Shown: positions 43,301-55,017 of the stretch, piece by piece
Layout of the letters: each line of letters begins with the position of its first letter
Position numbering within the stretch: position 1 is the stretch's first letter
Assembly: GCA_032718475.1 (NCBI GenBank)
Contig: JAUCBJ010002638.1
Span: forward strand, 44,154-108,153
Direction: 5' to 3'
Length of the DNA: 64,000 nucleotides
Source of the DNA: Nemertoderma westbladi
Lineage: Eukaryota > Xenacoelomorpha > Nemertodermatida > Nemertodermatidae
The notes under the pieces: generated by a model
What the model was told of the DNA's origin: nothing
Database searches by the model: none
Seen by the model: the letters and a program-made list of their open reading frames with translations, nothing else
Translations under genes and position numbers: made by a program

Positions 43301-43630
43301 TTAAATATCCATAGAATTGTTTTCCTTGGTGTCGGTTTCTCTGACTACGTTTAGGAATTTTCCCCGCGTTATTTCCCTAACTTCCTCCAACCCCAATTGA
43401 TAGGCGAGGTTCTGCAAGGTTTTAACTCGTTCCATCAACTGGTGACCAGTTAGTGAGCCGAACTCCTGTAACAGCTGCAAGTCGCTTCGGTCCAGTTCAC
43501 TCATATACTCTGGAGGTTCAGGGGCGGTGTCTTCCCGACAGTTAACTAGATCGGAGAAGTCCGATAGGAGGTCTGGGAAGTCTTCCGTGTTGCCAAGCAA
43601 TAATTCTCTCAAGGTAATAGATGTTGCCAT
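43301..43630 (-). CDS. LIN52: LIN52, MuvB/DREAM complex subunit, single exon
   Basis: 109 codons (human 116). The C-terminal half matches LIN52 closely: YMSELDRSDLQLLQEFGSLT, then LMERVKTLQNLAYQLGLEE and ITRGKFLNVV. LIN52 is a core MuvB subunit. With pocket proteins and E2F it represses cell-cycle genes in quiescence, and with B-MYB it activates late genes. The N-terminal pocket-docking part is divergent: an LGNTE stretch sits where human has an LxSxE-type motif, and the Ser-Pro site phosphorylated by DYRK1A in human is not evident. An upstream ATG is closed by an immediate stop, so the start at 43630 is preferred. The gene lies 317 bp upstream of RBM34 on the same strand. Confidence 0.88.
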   Translation of the reverse strand: MATSITLRELLLGNTEDFPDLLSDFSDLVNCREDTAPEPPEYMSELDRSDLQLLQEFGSLTGHQLMERVKTLQNLAYQLGLEEVREITRGKFLNVVRETDTKENNSMDI

Positions 43631-44083
43631 TTCCTAATCCATTGCGGTACATTAATTGATTGGAGTTGCATTTAGTTTAGGATAGACAACCATATTATAC
43701 ATTTTTGTTTTGAGATGTTGGCGCTAATTTACCACCGGGGGGGGGGGGGGGGGGGGGGTGTTGATTATAATGCACACGCTATACCCAATACTGCCGTCCT
43801 AAGACAAACCCAACTCGAATTTTGACGAAAATGAGATATTGGTATCATTTTAAAGCTTACGGCGAGTTCTATCTGGTGGTTAGAACTTAATAGAGTGCAC
43901 CTAAACTCTAAAGGGTTTAAAAAGGGGGTAGAATGTAACAGCATTATATGAATTTGTTAAGGCGTGCCAAGGCAGAACACGTATACCGGCAAACCACTCT
44001 AAACGCTAACGTGCTCTTTTTCGTTCATACACCTAACTATCAAATTCTCTGGAAGGTCGCTAGAGTACAAGGGTAGTAAAGAC
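43631..44083. other. LIN52 upstream region to satellite edge
   Basis: Contains an inverted CCAAT (GATTGG) about 35 bp upstream of the start codon and a poly(G) tract; otherwise no feature before the satellite. Confidence 0.5.
43737..43758 (+). repeat. Poly(G) tract, 22 nt
   Basis: Uninterrupted G22, about 110 bp upstream of the LIN52 start codon (on its non-coding strand). Confidence 0.85.
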
Positions 44084-47000
44084 TACACATATACCATAGC
44101 CCTAACTGCATGTTCTATTAATGTTGTGCTAACTGCAAACCCGAACAGTATTATTATACACCTAACCGCATGGTCTAATTAATGTTGTGTGTGCTAACTG
44201 CAAACCCGAACAGTATTATTATACACCTAACTACATGGTCAAATTAATGTTGTGCTAACAGCAAACCCGAACAGTATTATTATACACATAACTGCATGGT
44301 CAAATTAATGTTGTGCTAACTGCAAACCCGAACAGTATTATTATACACCTAACTGCATGTTCTATTAATGTTGTGCTAACTGTAAACCCGAACAGTATTA
44401 TTATACACCTAACTGCAAGTTCTAATTAATGTTGTGCTAACTGCAAACCCGAACAGTATTATTATACACCTAACTGCATGGCCTTCTAATTAATATTGTG
44501 CTAGCTGCAAACCCGAACAGTATTATTATACACCTAACTACATGGTCTATTTAATGTTGTGCTAACTGCAAACCCGAACAGTATTACTATACACCTAACT
44601 GCAAGGTCAAATTAATGTTGTGCTAACTGTAAACCCGAACAGTATTACTATACACCTAACTGCATGGTCTATTAATGTTGTGCTAATTGCAAACCTGAAC
44701 AGTATTATTATACACATAACTGCATGGTCTATTTAATGTTGTGCTAACTGCAAACCCGAACAGTATTATTATACACCTAACTACATGGTCTATTTAATGT
44801 TGTGCTAACTGCAAACACGAACAGTATTATTATACACCTAACTGCATGTTCTATTAATGTTGTGCTAATTGCAAACCCGAACAGTATTATTATACACCTA
44901 ACCGCATGGTCTAATTAATGTTGTGTGTGCTAACTGCAAACCCGAACAGTATTATTATACACCTAACTACATGGTCAAATTAATGTTGTGCTAACAGCAA
45001 ACCCGAACAGTATTATTATACACATAACTGCATGGTCAAATTAATGTTGTGCTAACTGCAAACCCGAACAGTATTATTATACACCTAACTGCATGTTCTA
45101 TTAATGTTGTGCTAACTGTAAACCCGAACAGTATTATTATACACCTAACTGCAAGTTCTAATTAATGTTGTGCTAACTGCAAACCCGAACAGTATTATTA
45201 TACACCTAACTGCATGGCCTTCTAATTAATATTGTGCTAGCTGCAAACCCGAACAGTATTATTATACACCTAACTACATGGTCTATTTAATGCTGTGCTA
45301 ACTGCAAACCCGAACAGTATTACTATACACCTAACTGCAAGGTCAAATTAATGTTGTGCTAACTGTAAACCCGAACAGTATTACTATACACCTAACTGCA
45401 TGGTCTATTAATGTTGTGCTAATTGCAAACCTGAACAGTATTATTATACACATAACTGCATGGTCTATTTAATGTTGTGCTAACTGCAAACCCGAACAGT
45501 ATTATTATACACCTAACTACATGGTCTATTTAATGTTGTGCTAACTGCAAACACGAACAGTATTATTATACACCTAACTGCATGTTCTATTAATGTTGTG
45601 CTAATTGCAAACCCGAACAGTATTATTATACACCTAACTACATGGTCTATTTAATGTTGTGCTAACTGCAAACACGAACAGTGTTATTATACACCTAACT
45701 GCATGTTCTATTAATGTTGTGCTAATTGCAAACCCGAACAGTATTATTATACACCTAACTACATGGTCTATTTAATGTTGTGCTAACTGCAAACACGAAC
45801 AGTATTATTATACACCTAACTACATGGTCTATTTAATGTTGTGCTAACTGTAAACCCGAACAGTATTATTATACACCTAACTGCATGTTCTATTAATGTT
45901 GTGCTAACTGCAAACCCGAACAGTATTATTATACACCTAACTGCATGGTCTAATTAATGTTGTGCTAACTGTAAACCCGAACAGTATTATTATACACCTA
46001 ACTACATGGTCTATTTAATGTTGTGCTAACTGCAAACCCGAACAGTATTATTATACACCTAACTGCATGGTCTATTTAATGTTGATCTAACTGCAAACCC
46101 GAACAGTATTATTATACACCTAACTACATGGTCTATTTAATGTTGTGCTAACTGCAAACACGAACAGTATTATTATACACCTAACTGCATGTTCTATTAA
46201 TGTTGTGCTAATTGCAAACCCGAACAGTATTATTATACACCTAACTACATGGTCTATTTAATGTTGTGCTAACTGCAAACACGAACAGTATTATTATACA
46301 CCTAACTGCATGTTCTATTAATGTTGTGCTAATTGCAAACCCGAACAGTATTATTATACACCTAACTACATGGTCTATTTAATGTTGTGCTAACTGCAAA
46401 CACGAACAGTATTATTATACACCTAACTACATGGTCTATTTAATGTTGTGCTAACTGTAAACCCGAACAGTATTATTATACACCTAACTGCATGTTCTAT
46501 TAATGTTGTGCTAACTGCAAACCCGAACAATATTATTATACACCGAACTGCATGGTCTAATTAATGTTGTGCTAACTGTTAACCCGAACAGTATTATTAT
46601 ACACCTAACTACATGGTCTATTTAATGTTGTGCTAACTGCAAACCCGAACAGTATTACTATACACCTAACTGCAAGGTCAAATTAATGTTGTGCTAACTG
46701 TAAACCCGAACAGTATTACTATACACCTAACTGCATGGTCTATTAATGTTGTGCTAATTGCAAACCTGAACAGTATTATTATACACATAACTGCATGGTC
46801 TATTTAATGTTGTGCTAGCTGCAAACCCGAGCAGTATTATTATACACCTAACTACATGGTCTATTTAATGTTGTGCTAACTGCAAACCCGAACAGTATTA
46901 TTATACACCTAACTGCATGGTCTATTTAATGTTGATCTAACTGCAAACCCGAACAGTATTATTATACACCTAACTACATGGTCTATTTAATGTTGTGCTA

Positions 47001-49188
47001 ACTGCAAACACGAACAGTATTATTATACACCTAACTGCATGTTCTATTAATGTTGTGCTAATTGCAAACCCGAACAGTATTATTATACACCTAACTACAT
47101 GGTCTATTTAATGTTGTGCTAACTGCAAACACGAACAGTATTATTATACACCTAACTGCATGTTCTATTAATGTTGTGCTAATTGCAAACCCGAACAGTA
47201 TTATTATACACCTAACTACATGGTCTATTTAATGTTGTGCTAACTGTAAACCCGAACAGTATTATTATACACCTAACTACATGGTCTATTTAATGTTAAT
47301 CTAACTGCAAACCCGAACAGTATTATTATACACCTAACTACATGGTCTATTTAATGTTGTGCTAACTGCAAACACGAACAGTATTATTATACACCTAACT
47401 GCATGTTCTATTAATGTTGTGCTAATTGCAAACCCGAACAGTATTATTATACACCTAACTACATGGTCTATTTAATGTTGTGCTAACTGCAAACACGAAC
47501 AGTATTATTATACACCTAACTACATGGTCTATTTAATGTTGTGCTAATTGCAAACCCGAACAGTATTATTATACACCTAACTACATGGTCTATTTAATGT
47601 TGTGCTAACTGCAAACCCGAACAGTATTATTATACACCTAACTACATGGTCTATTTAATGTTTTGCTAACTGCAAACCCGAACAGTATTATTATACACCT
47701 AACTACATGGTCTATTTAATGTTGTGCTAACTGCAAACCCGAACAGTATTATTATACACCTAACTACATGGTCTATTTAATGTTGTGCTAACTGCAAACC
47801 CGAACAGTATTATTATACACCTAACTACATGGTCTATTTAATGTTGTGCTAACTGCAAACACGAACAGTATTATTGTACACCTAACTGCATGGTTTAATT
47901 AATGTTGTGCTAACTGTAAACCCGAACAGTATTATTATACACCTAACTGCATGGTCAAATTAATGTTGTGCTAACTGCAAACCCGAACAGTATTATTATA
48001 CACCTAACTGCATGGCCTTCTAATTAATATTGTGCTAGCTGCAAACCCGAACAGTATTATTATACACCTAACTACATGGTCTATTTAATGTTGTGCTAAC
48101 TGCAAACCCGAACAGTATTACTATACACCTAACTGCAAGGTCAAATTAATGTTGTGCTAACTGTAAACCCGAACAGTATTACTATATACCTAACTGCATG
48201 GTCTATTAATGTTGTGCTAATTGCAAACCTGAACAGTATTATTATACACATAACTGCATGGTCTATTTAATGTTGTGCTAACTGCAAACCCGAACAGTAT
48301 TATTATACACCTAACTACATGGTCTATTTAATGTTGTGCTAACTGCAAACACGAACAGTATTATTATACACCTAACTGCATGTTCTATTAATGTTGTGCT
48401 AATTGCAAACCCGAACAGTATTATTATACACCTAACTACATGGTCTATTTAATGTTGTGCTAACTGCAAACACGAACAGTATTATTATACACCTAACTAC
48501 ATGGTCTATTTAATGTTGTGCTAATTGCAAACCCGAACAGTATTATTATACACCTAACTACATGGTCTATTTAATGTTGTGCTAACTGCAAACCCGAACA
48601 GTATTATTATACACCTAACTACATGGTCTATTTAATGTTTTGCTAACTGCAAACCCGAACAGTATTATTATACACCTAACTACATGGTCTATTTAATGTT
48701 GTGCTAACTGCAAACCCGAACAGTATTATTATACACCTAACTACATGGTCTATTTAATGTTGTGCTAACTGCAAACACGAACAGTATTATTGTACACCTA
48801 ACTGCATGGTTTAATTAATGTTGTGCTAACTGTAAACCCGAACAGTATTATTATACACCTAACTGCATGGTCAAATTAATGTTGTGCTAACTGCAAACCC
48901 GAACAGTATTATTATACACCTAACTGCATGGTCTAATTAATGTTGTGCTAACTGTAAACCCGAACAGTATTATTATACACCTAACTACATGGTCTATTTA
49001 ATGTTGTGCTAACTGCAAACACGAACAGTATTATTATACACCTAACTGCATGGTTTATTCATGTTGTGCTAACTGCAAACCCGAACAGTATTATTATACA
49101 CCTAACTGCATGGTCTAATTAATGTTGTGCTAACTGCAAACCCGAACAGTATTATTATACACCTAACTGCATGGTTTATTCATGTTGT
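44084..49188. repeat. 61-bp satellite array with higher-order structure
   Basis: About 84 tandem units of 59-63 bp with cores GCAAACCCGAACAGTATT, TATACACCTAACTGCATGG and TTAATGTTGTGCTAAC. Variants differ in TCTATTTAAT/TCTAATTAAT/TCAAATTAAT and ACATGG/GCATGT. Landmark variants recur at 736 bp, about twelve units (44165/44901 and 44481/45217). Other duplicated blocks have longer offsets (for example 46084/46933). No ORF or protein-like signal. Unrelated to the 28-bp array. Confidence 0.96.
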
Positions 49189-49258
49189 AGGCCTACTAAC
49201 TAAGTGTTTAAACAGGATCAAACATTTTAGCATTTCTGTAATTCATAATAAATTTGTA

Positions 49259-49676
49259 ATACCTACAAATTTTCAACTTGGCAGCTTTAAATCCGACAAA
49301 GTTATTAGCATGTCAAAATCGTAACGACGACAACGATTTCACTTTCAGACCTTTGGCCCTCTAGCGGCAGACTGGAGCACTGCAGATGGATTCGCCTCCT
49401 TTGAAAGTCACAGCTAATGGTCTAATACATATCTGCCAAGTTTCAGCTTAAACGGATTAAAAGCAAAGAAATGGGAGGGCATTAATGTTTAGACATGTGG
49501 CCCTCTAGCGGGAGACCATTGCACTGATGGTGTCTGAAAGTCTCTCAAAAATCTCAACTTTTGCTCATATTGATACCTACAAATTTTCAACTTGGCAGCT
49601 TTAAATCCGACAAAGTTATTAGCATGTCAAAATCGTAACGACGACGACGACGACAACGACGACGACGACGACGATG
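49259..49676 (+). repeat. Dispersed repeat with internal 72-bp direct repeat and CGA microsatellite end
   Basis: A block of about 72 bp (ATACCTACAAATTTTCAACT...AATCGTAACGACGA) occurs at 49259-49330 and again, essentially identical, at 49573-49644 (offset 314). The second copy runs into a (CGA)n microsatellite (about 49637-49676). Between them are two related GGCCCTCTAGCGG-type segments. It resembles the 3' part of a retroelement family ending in a simple repeat, but I cannot name it. Confidence 0.65.
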
Positions 49677-49721
49677 AGTCATATTTCAGTTAATGATGCA
49701 ACTAATGCTTCATATTTTTCA

Positions 49722-49957
49722 TCATAATTATTATTATAGTATATCTTGTGATTTATCAGTGTCCACGATATTAGTTAGGTGCGGCTCCAATTCTTGTGTT
49801 AATTTATTTTCCCCGGCACTTTAGAATTATTATCCGGATTGGTTTTGAAACGTTGCTTTAATATGATAATTTCACTATGACTCCTTTCATTATCTTTTCA
49901 TAAGATCAAAATTACCAAAATGATCGAATAATTAACATTTTTATATTAAATTTTCCT
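49722..49957 (+). repeat. 236-bp direct repeat, left copy
   Basis: Matches 51308-51543 at a constant offset of 1586, including TTAGTTAGGTGCGGCTCCAA and TTTTGAAACGTTGCTTTAAT. Small indels separate the copies. They flank the RTE-like remnant and the SINE. Confidence 0.85.
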
Positions 49958-49984
49958 AATGATGACTCTAATGATTTCCTAATA

Positions 49985-51003
49985 ATGACATATATATATA
50001 TATATATTACATATATATTAAGAATGCTGTGCGGTCTTGGTGACAAAATTGCGCCGCCACAACTCCCTATCACCCATGACATTTGCTAGATCATCTGCAT
50101 CTCCAAGGCCAGTGTCCTTTAAGATGCGGTCTCAAGAAAGTCATGGGGTGTCCACCATGCTTATTCACTCCACGAGGCCGCCAATGCACAAGATTTCCTC
50201 ACGGCGAAAGCAATGTCCTGCAAAGCGGAGGCGATTTTGTTCTAGTGTCAAGCTAATGAAGACTAATGGATGTTTCATCCAATGTTGTATAGAGTCTGAT
50301 TGGAGATGTGTTCATTGTACTTGACACAATGAACCCGGCGCAGCATTCTTGTGAAAGTGCCATCCAGAGATTTGGTATCCTCTGCAGTTAGAGTCCAGCT
50401 TGGACTCCCGTATAAGAGTACTGGTACTACTGCTGCCATAAATAATCTAACCTTAAGGTTCCGTCTTATTCTATGGGGCTTCCAAATCCTGGACGGAATG
50501 GACTATTTAACGCTGCCCGTCCTTGCCTTCCCCTTACTTATCCGAAGGTTTTCACCTGACTTTCTGATCCATGATCCCAAGTAGCAGAAGTCATCCACGT
50601 GCTGAAGCAATCCATCCTTAGATCTTATGCCCTTCCGATGAGACATTTATTAAGGGCTGTCTAGGTTGACTGTCATGATTTTGGTCTTCTTTGAATTTAC
50701 AAAAAGACCAACACTAGAAGCAACCTGTTCCAATTAGCAGAGGAGCCGTTGGGCTCCCTCTAATGATTCTGACAGTACCCCTAAGTCATCAGCAAAGTCT
50801 AGATCAGTAAGGTACTTTGCTGGATTTCCTCTACTTATTGTGTCAGTAGGGGGTGTTACCATCACCCCATCTTTATAAAGATGGTCTAAGGACATTCGTA
50901 GAAAATAATCAACCGAATAAGATATAGAATAACAACGAATAAGAATGGTGCAAGTGTGTCACCCTGAAGGACTACCAATAAGACTTCAAATGGATCTGTG
51001 TCA
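49985..51003 (-). mobile_element. RTE-like LINE remnant, degenerate, 5'-truncated, with (AT)n 3' tail
   Basis: Read on the minus strand, from about 50810 downwards: DFADDL, then AQRLL, VGLFVNSKKTKIM, ESKLDS and RLRFAGHC(F)RR, ending in the KDTGLGDADDLANVMGDRELWRR region near 50035-50110. These are signatures of RTE-type reverse transcriptases and their C-terminal tail. Many stops and frameshifts interrupt it, so it is long dead. The AT microsatellite at about 49988-50021 sits where the element's 3' tail would be. Confidence 0.78.
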
Positions 51004-51020
51004 TCATAATTATTATTATA

Positions 51021-51307
51021 TAATTATGGGTAATGCAGCAGCTTGGTCTAGTAGTGACATTCCTTGACTTCCAATTAGGGAGCCCTGGTTCGATATCTAG
51101 AAGGGGCAGCACTGTTTGGGCACAGTGCTTTAAATCCTGCAGCCTAGCCCAACCCTCCCTGGCTTTCATCCTTCAGTGGTCGATTAATGGGAACCAAGGA
51201 AACTTGGGAAACAGAGTGGAAGGGAAGGGTTTACTGTGGAAGATCTAGATCACCCGTGGTGGTGAACAGGAATTCCTTGGCTTAATCTGCCTAAAAGGTT
51301 CTCCAAT
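51021..51307 (+). mobile_element. tRNA-derived SINE with 17-bp target-site duplication
   Basis: Has an A box-like TTGGTCTAGTAGTGA (about 51043) and a B box GGTTCGATATC (about 51087) at tRNA-like spacing, then about 200 bp of body. The 17-bp sequence TCATAATTATTATTATA lies at 51004-51020 and 51308-51324, directly bounding it. The right copy is also the first 17 bp of the 236-bp repeat, so the SINE inserted at that repeat's edge. Confidence 0.8.
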
Positions 51308-51543
51308 TCATAATTATTATTATATTACTAGTATTTTATTAGTGACAACGATATATTAGTTAGGTGCGGCTCCAATTCTTCTGATCATTTGTTTTCCCCG
51401 GCACTTTAGAATTATTATCCAGATTGGTTTTGAAACGTTGCTTTAATATGAGAATTTCACTCCTTTCATTATCTTTTCATAAGATACACGTACAAATTAC
51501 CAAAATGATCACACAATTAACATTTTTATATTAAATTTTCCTA
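51308..51543 (+). repeat. 236-bp direct repeat, right copy
   Basis: Partner of 49722-49957; see that entry. It is followed by unique AT-rich sequence. Confidence 0.85.
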
Positions 51544-51739
51544 CTCGGATAGAATTCACTCAAGGGAATTATTTATGTGGGTTTAAGTTACTCTGAGCAA
51601 GCCTATCATTATAGTGAATTTTAATTGTTTTGCATTTAACAATTGTTAATTATTAATCCGACACATTGTTTCACTAATTAATTTCACCAATTTACAACCC
51701 AAATTAAATTTGCTCCAGTTTGAGTTTGCGAATGTATTT

Positions 51740-52380
51740 TATTATATCTCAACAATAGACGAAACGAGGAAATATTCTAATAACGATTGTCTATCTATGT
51801 GTAAGTTTTCCATTTCACCATTCTTATTCGTTTCAGTCTGGGAATAAATTTCGGTTTGCATATGTTTCATTAGACTAATTGTCAATGTGCAGTTAAGAAT
51901 CCATTATACGTTTCCATGACAACACACAGTTATCGGGGTAGGACTTTGTATAAAGTACTTTCAAAAGAAAGTATAAGTTAGGACTTTAGCGCTCCCGGAG
52001 TTTATGCAAACGCTTTTATTATTAATTATTGATAAGTGTGAAATTGGCTATTCGCAAAACTGAGGGGTAATCGCAATCAATATTCAGCGAATTAGCGTAT
52101 TATGGTATTTTTGGGTTACGGGGCTACAATCTGGCCGGGCAGTTCTAACGACGTAGTGGATTGCACCATAACTATGGATGACGAACTCGACTGCAGGGAT
52201 GCGTGACTTCTGGTTACAGATGATACTTCCGGCTGAACTCTTACACTAACTATAAATTTAACTGGTTGAATTATTAAAGTGCTAAATATTATATAAGAAT
52301 TTTATTAAATCAATTTTCTGTATTAGGGTATTTTCGGTCTTACAATCATTTAGTACTTAGTACATATTGAATATAAGTGT
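51740..52380 (+). repeat. Diverged segment duplication, copy A (contains a 208-bp insertion)
   Basis: Shares with 55018-55430 the blocks TATCTCAACAAT, ATAACGATTGTC, GACAACACACAGTTATCGGG, GACTTTAGCGCTCCCGGAGT, AATTGGCTATTCGC and ATTTAG(T/C)ACTTAGTACA, in order. Divergence is moderate. Copy A is interrupted by an insertion that copy B lacks. Confidence 0.85.
52112..52319. mobile_element. 208-bp insertion with about 15-bp target-site duplication
   Basis: Flanked by GTATTATGGTATTTT (52097-52111) and GTATTAGGGTATTTT (52320-52334), one mismatch apart. The unoccupied site is preserved in copy B at about 55355 (GTATTAGGGTATTTG). The length and duplication size fit a SINE. Only the 5' end is GC-richer; no convincing A and B boxes were seen, so the class is open. 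Confidence 0.72.
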
Positions 52381-53076
52381 GATTGACTAATCAACGAAAA
52401 TTAAAATAACACGAGAAAAAGTAAACAAAAATATTGATAATTAGTTAAAAAAAAAATATAGCAGACAATAAAAGTCAGAAAAACCGACATAATGATTTAT
52501 GTAAAGGAACTTTCATATTTTACCGATTTATAACTGATGTTACACGAATAATGATTGGATTGTAGGCCTATTATTTTTCCTGCAAGTACTGTAAATGGAT
52601 AAAATTGAAACAATAACTATTTTCATCATTGTGTGAATAGTTTCACAACAATAACAAGCAGTATTTATGTACCGAGCGAGGGTGGCGAGGGATGTTTCCA
52701 TAAATATACAAGGGTCATTCATTCATAAACGTTGACAGTGCCCTTTTCACAAAATGGCCATTTTGTTAAATTATGTCAATTTAACGACGTTCTGAAAGCT
52801 TAGTTATTAGCGTTAATATTGTAATGTTTAGGAATATTAATGAAATTCATATCCTTTTTAAGCAACTAATTTCAGTTGGTACATCAACTAAATAATCTAA
52901 CACTTAGCCTACAATCAATGGCTATCAAGTTGTTAATTTTCATAAAAATAGCGCACGTTTAGGTACGCCTATAATGCACTAATTATTGCAATTTACCTGC
53001 TATAAAAGAAAAGGCAACTTTGTGGAATACAATTACGCATTACTCTACATAAAAACAAATAGAGTTTTCTCTTTAA
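52381..53076. other. AT-rich non-coding stretch with a dispersed repeat
   Basis: No gene. Contains the partner of the 2111-2200 repeat (52662-52755). Confidence 0.6.
52662..52755. repeat. Dispersed repeat copy (partner at 2111-2200)
   Basis: Same ordered blocks as the partner: ATGT(C/A)CCG, GCGAGGGATGTTT, CATAAATA, AGTGCC. The family is unidentified. Confidence 0.5.
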
Positions 53077-53210
53077 CCCTTTCCGGCCTGAATTAATTTA
53101 ATTTAGGAAAAAAAATTGGTTGGTCTTGTTAATGGGTTAATTATACACCAAATAATAATTTTCGATGAAAAAATTTTCAAAAAATTATTTCCAATGTTGT
53201 TTTTTTTATT

Positions 53211-53269
53211 GTATACAAAAGTATACGTTAGGTATATGAAACATGTTCCCAATGTATACTTTTGTATAC
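53211..53269. repeat. Perfect 16-bp stem hairpin in the piggyBac-like element
   Basis: Arms GTATACAAAAGTATAC (53211-53226) and GTATACTTTTGTATAC (53254-53269) are exact inverted copies; each arm is itself nearly palindromic. The position just inside the terminus suggests a subterminal transposase-binding site. Confidence 0.8.
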
Positions 53270-53639
53270 GAACTCTAGATTGTACGTACTTACTTACATA
53301 CATACATCGTATAGTAAGTATATTCTATATATATATATATAATATAGAGAATAAACAAAACATGCAACGAGCAGGCAATTTTAATGAAAAAAATTTAAAT
53401 TATGTTTTTTCGGAATGAAAAGCTGTCAATACTTTGAAATTTGCCAAAATGCCAAAATTTTATAATTTTGTGTGTTTTCACAACACACGTTGTTTAAAAG
53501 CAACACAGTGCGACAAAAAAACTTAAAATGAAGAATTATACAGTGAATGTTTTTTTCTGTCAGTTTTGTTCAAGTTTGAAAAAAACAGTTTCGACTAACT
53601 TTTTTCAACTGTTTGTATGTCTATCTGCCCTGCCTGTTT

Positions 53640-54560
53640 ACTGTGGGTGTACAACATCTACTCCCCAACGGTGGTGGCTGCACCACATCTAATCCCCAAT
53701 GGTGGCTGAATCATATCTACTCCCATGGCCCAATGGTTAACATCTACTCCATATGGTGGCTACTCCCCAATGGTCAACATTTACTCCATATGGTGGCTAC
53801 ACCACATCTACTCATCAATGCTCAGCATCTACTCCACTATGGTGGCTGCACCACATCTACTCATCAATGCTCAGCATCTACTCCACTATGGTGGCTGCAC
53901 CACATCTACTAATCAATGGTCAGCATCTACTCCCCAATGGTGGCTGCACCACATCTACTCATCAATGGTGGCTGCACCACATCTACTCCCCAATGGTGGC
54001 TGAATCACATCTACTACCAAGGCCCAATGGTTAACATCTACTCCACTATGGTGGCTGCACCACATCTACTCATCAATGGTCAGCATCTACTCCCTAATGG
54101 TGGCTGCACCACATCTACTCCCCAATGGTGGCTGCACCACATCTACTCCCCAATGGTGGGTGCGCCAGATTTACTCTCCAATGGTGGCTGCACCATATCT
54201 ACACACCTACGGTGGTGGATGTACCACATCTACACCCCAATAGTGGCTGCATCACATCTACTCCCAAGGCCCAACATCTACACCCCTATGGTGGCTACGC
54301 CACATCTACTCCCCAATGGAGGCTGTTCCACATCTATTCTACAATGGCGACTGCACCACATATATCCACAATGGTGGCTGCATCACCTCTACTATCCTAT
54401 GGTCAAGATCTACTCCCCATGGTGACTGCACCACATGTAGGCCTACACACCCCCCAATGGTGGAAGCACCACATCACACAAACGGTGGCTGAATCACATC
54501 TACTCCCCAACGGTGCTGCACCACATCTACTCCACAACTGTGACTGCACCACTTCTACTC
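53640..54560 (+). repeat. 27-bp minisatellite inside the piggyBac-like element
   Basis: About 34 irregular 27-bp units with the core CACATCTACTCCCCAATGGT. Because 27 is a multiple of three, several frames stay open for over 90 codons, but the translations are pure nine-residue repeats (for example HHIYSPMVA) and not a gene. Confidence 0.93.
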
Positions 54561-55017
54561 CCCAACTTTATAAACCTAACGTAGACAAATGTATACAGTG
54601 GTTTATCAATAACACTACCAGCCTACCTGTACTGTAAAGTTTATCCTGGAAGTATTATTATCTCATTGGACAATCCATATTTGGAATACCCAATCAAAAT
54701 TCTCAATATCGCTTTGCCAAAGCATTTAAATAACCATCTTTCCTATGCCAGGTAGTCATCATGTCAATACCTGAAAACACGGCTTCTAAAACCGTTCATT
54801 GAAGCCTTCTACTACAATTATCCAATCAGAATCGGTAATTTATAAGTAAAGGAAGTGTGATAGTGCCTCAATTGGATGAAACCAACTATAATTAGTTAAA
54901 ATTATGCAATTCGTAGTGAAATAAATTCAGTGTATACAAAAATATACAGTCGGCTGGAAAGGGTTAACCATAAAATTGTTTCACTAATATTTTAACAAAA
55001 TTTAGATCCTCAATTTG

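Larger units (their letters stand above)
53077..54963. mobile_element. Non-autonomous piggyBac-like element (1887 bp)
   Basis: The left end is TTAA (53073-53076) then CCCTTTCCGGCC. The right end is GGCTGGAAAGGG then TTAA (54964-54967). The 12-bp termini are inverted copies with one mismatch, and CCCTTT termini with TTAA target duplications are the piggyBac hallmark. Subterminal GTATACAAAAGTATAC motifs occur near the left (53211-53269) and a related GTATACAAAAATATAC near the right (about 54932). There is no transposase ORF; the interior is largely a 27-bp minisatellite. It is presumably mobilised in trans by a related element elsewhere. Confidence 0.85.

Noticed and set aside
44084-49188. 61-bp array considered as a CRISPR-like or other spaced-repeat locus
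   Set aside because: Units are contiguous with no unique spacers, and the genome is clearly metazoan.
53613-54637. Several overlapping 90-170 codon ORFs as a possible secreted repeat protein
   Set aside because: They translate a 27-bp minisatellite; more than one frame is open at once and no non-repeat coding sequence is present.
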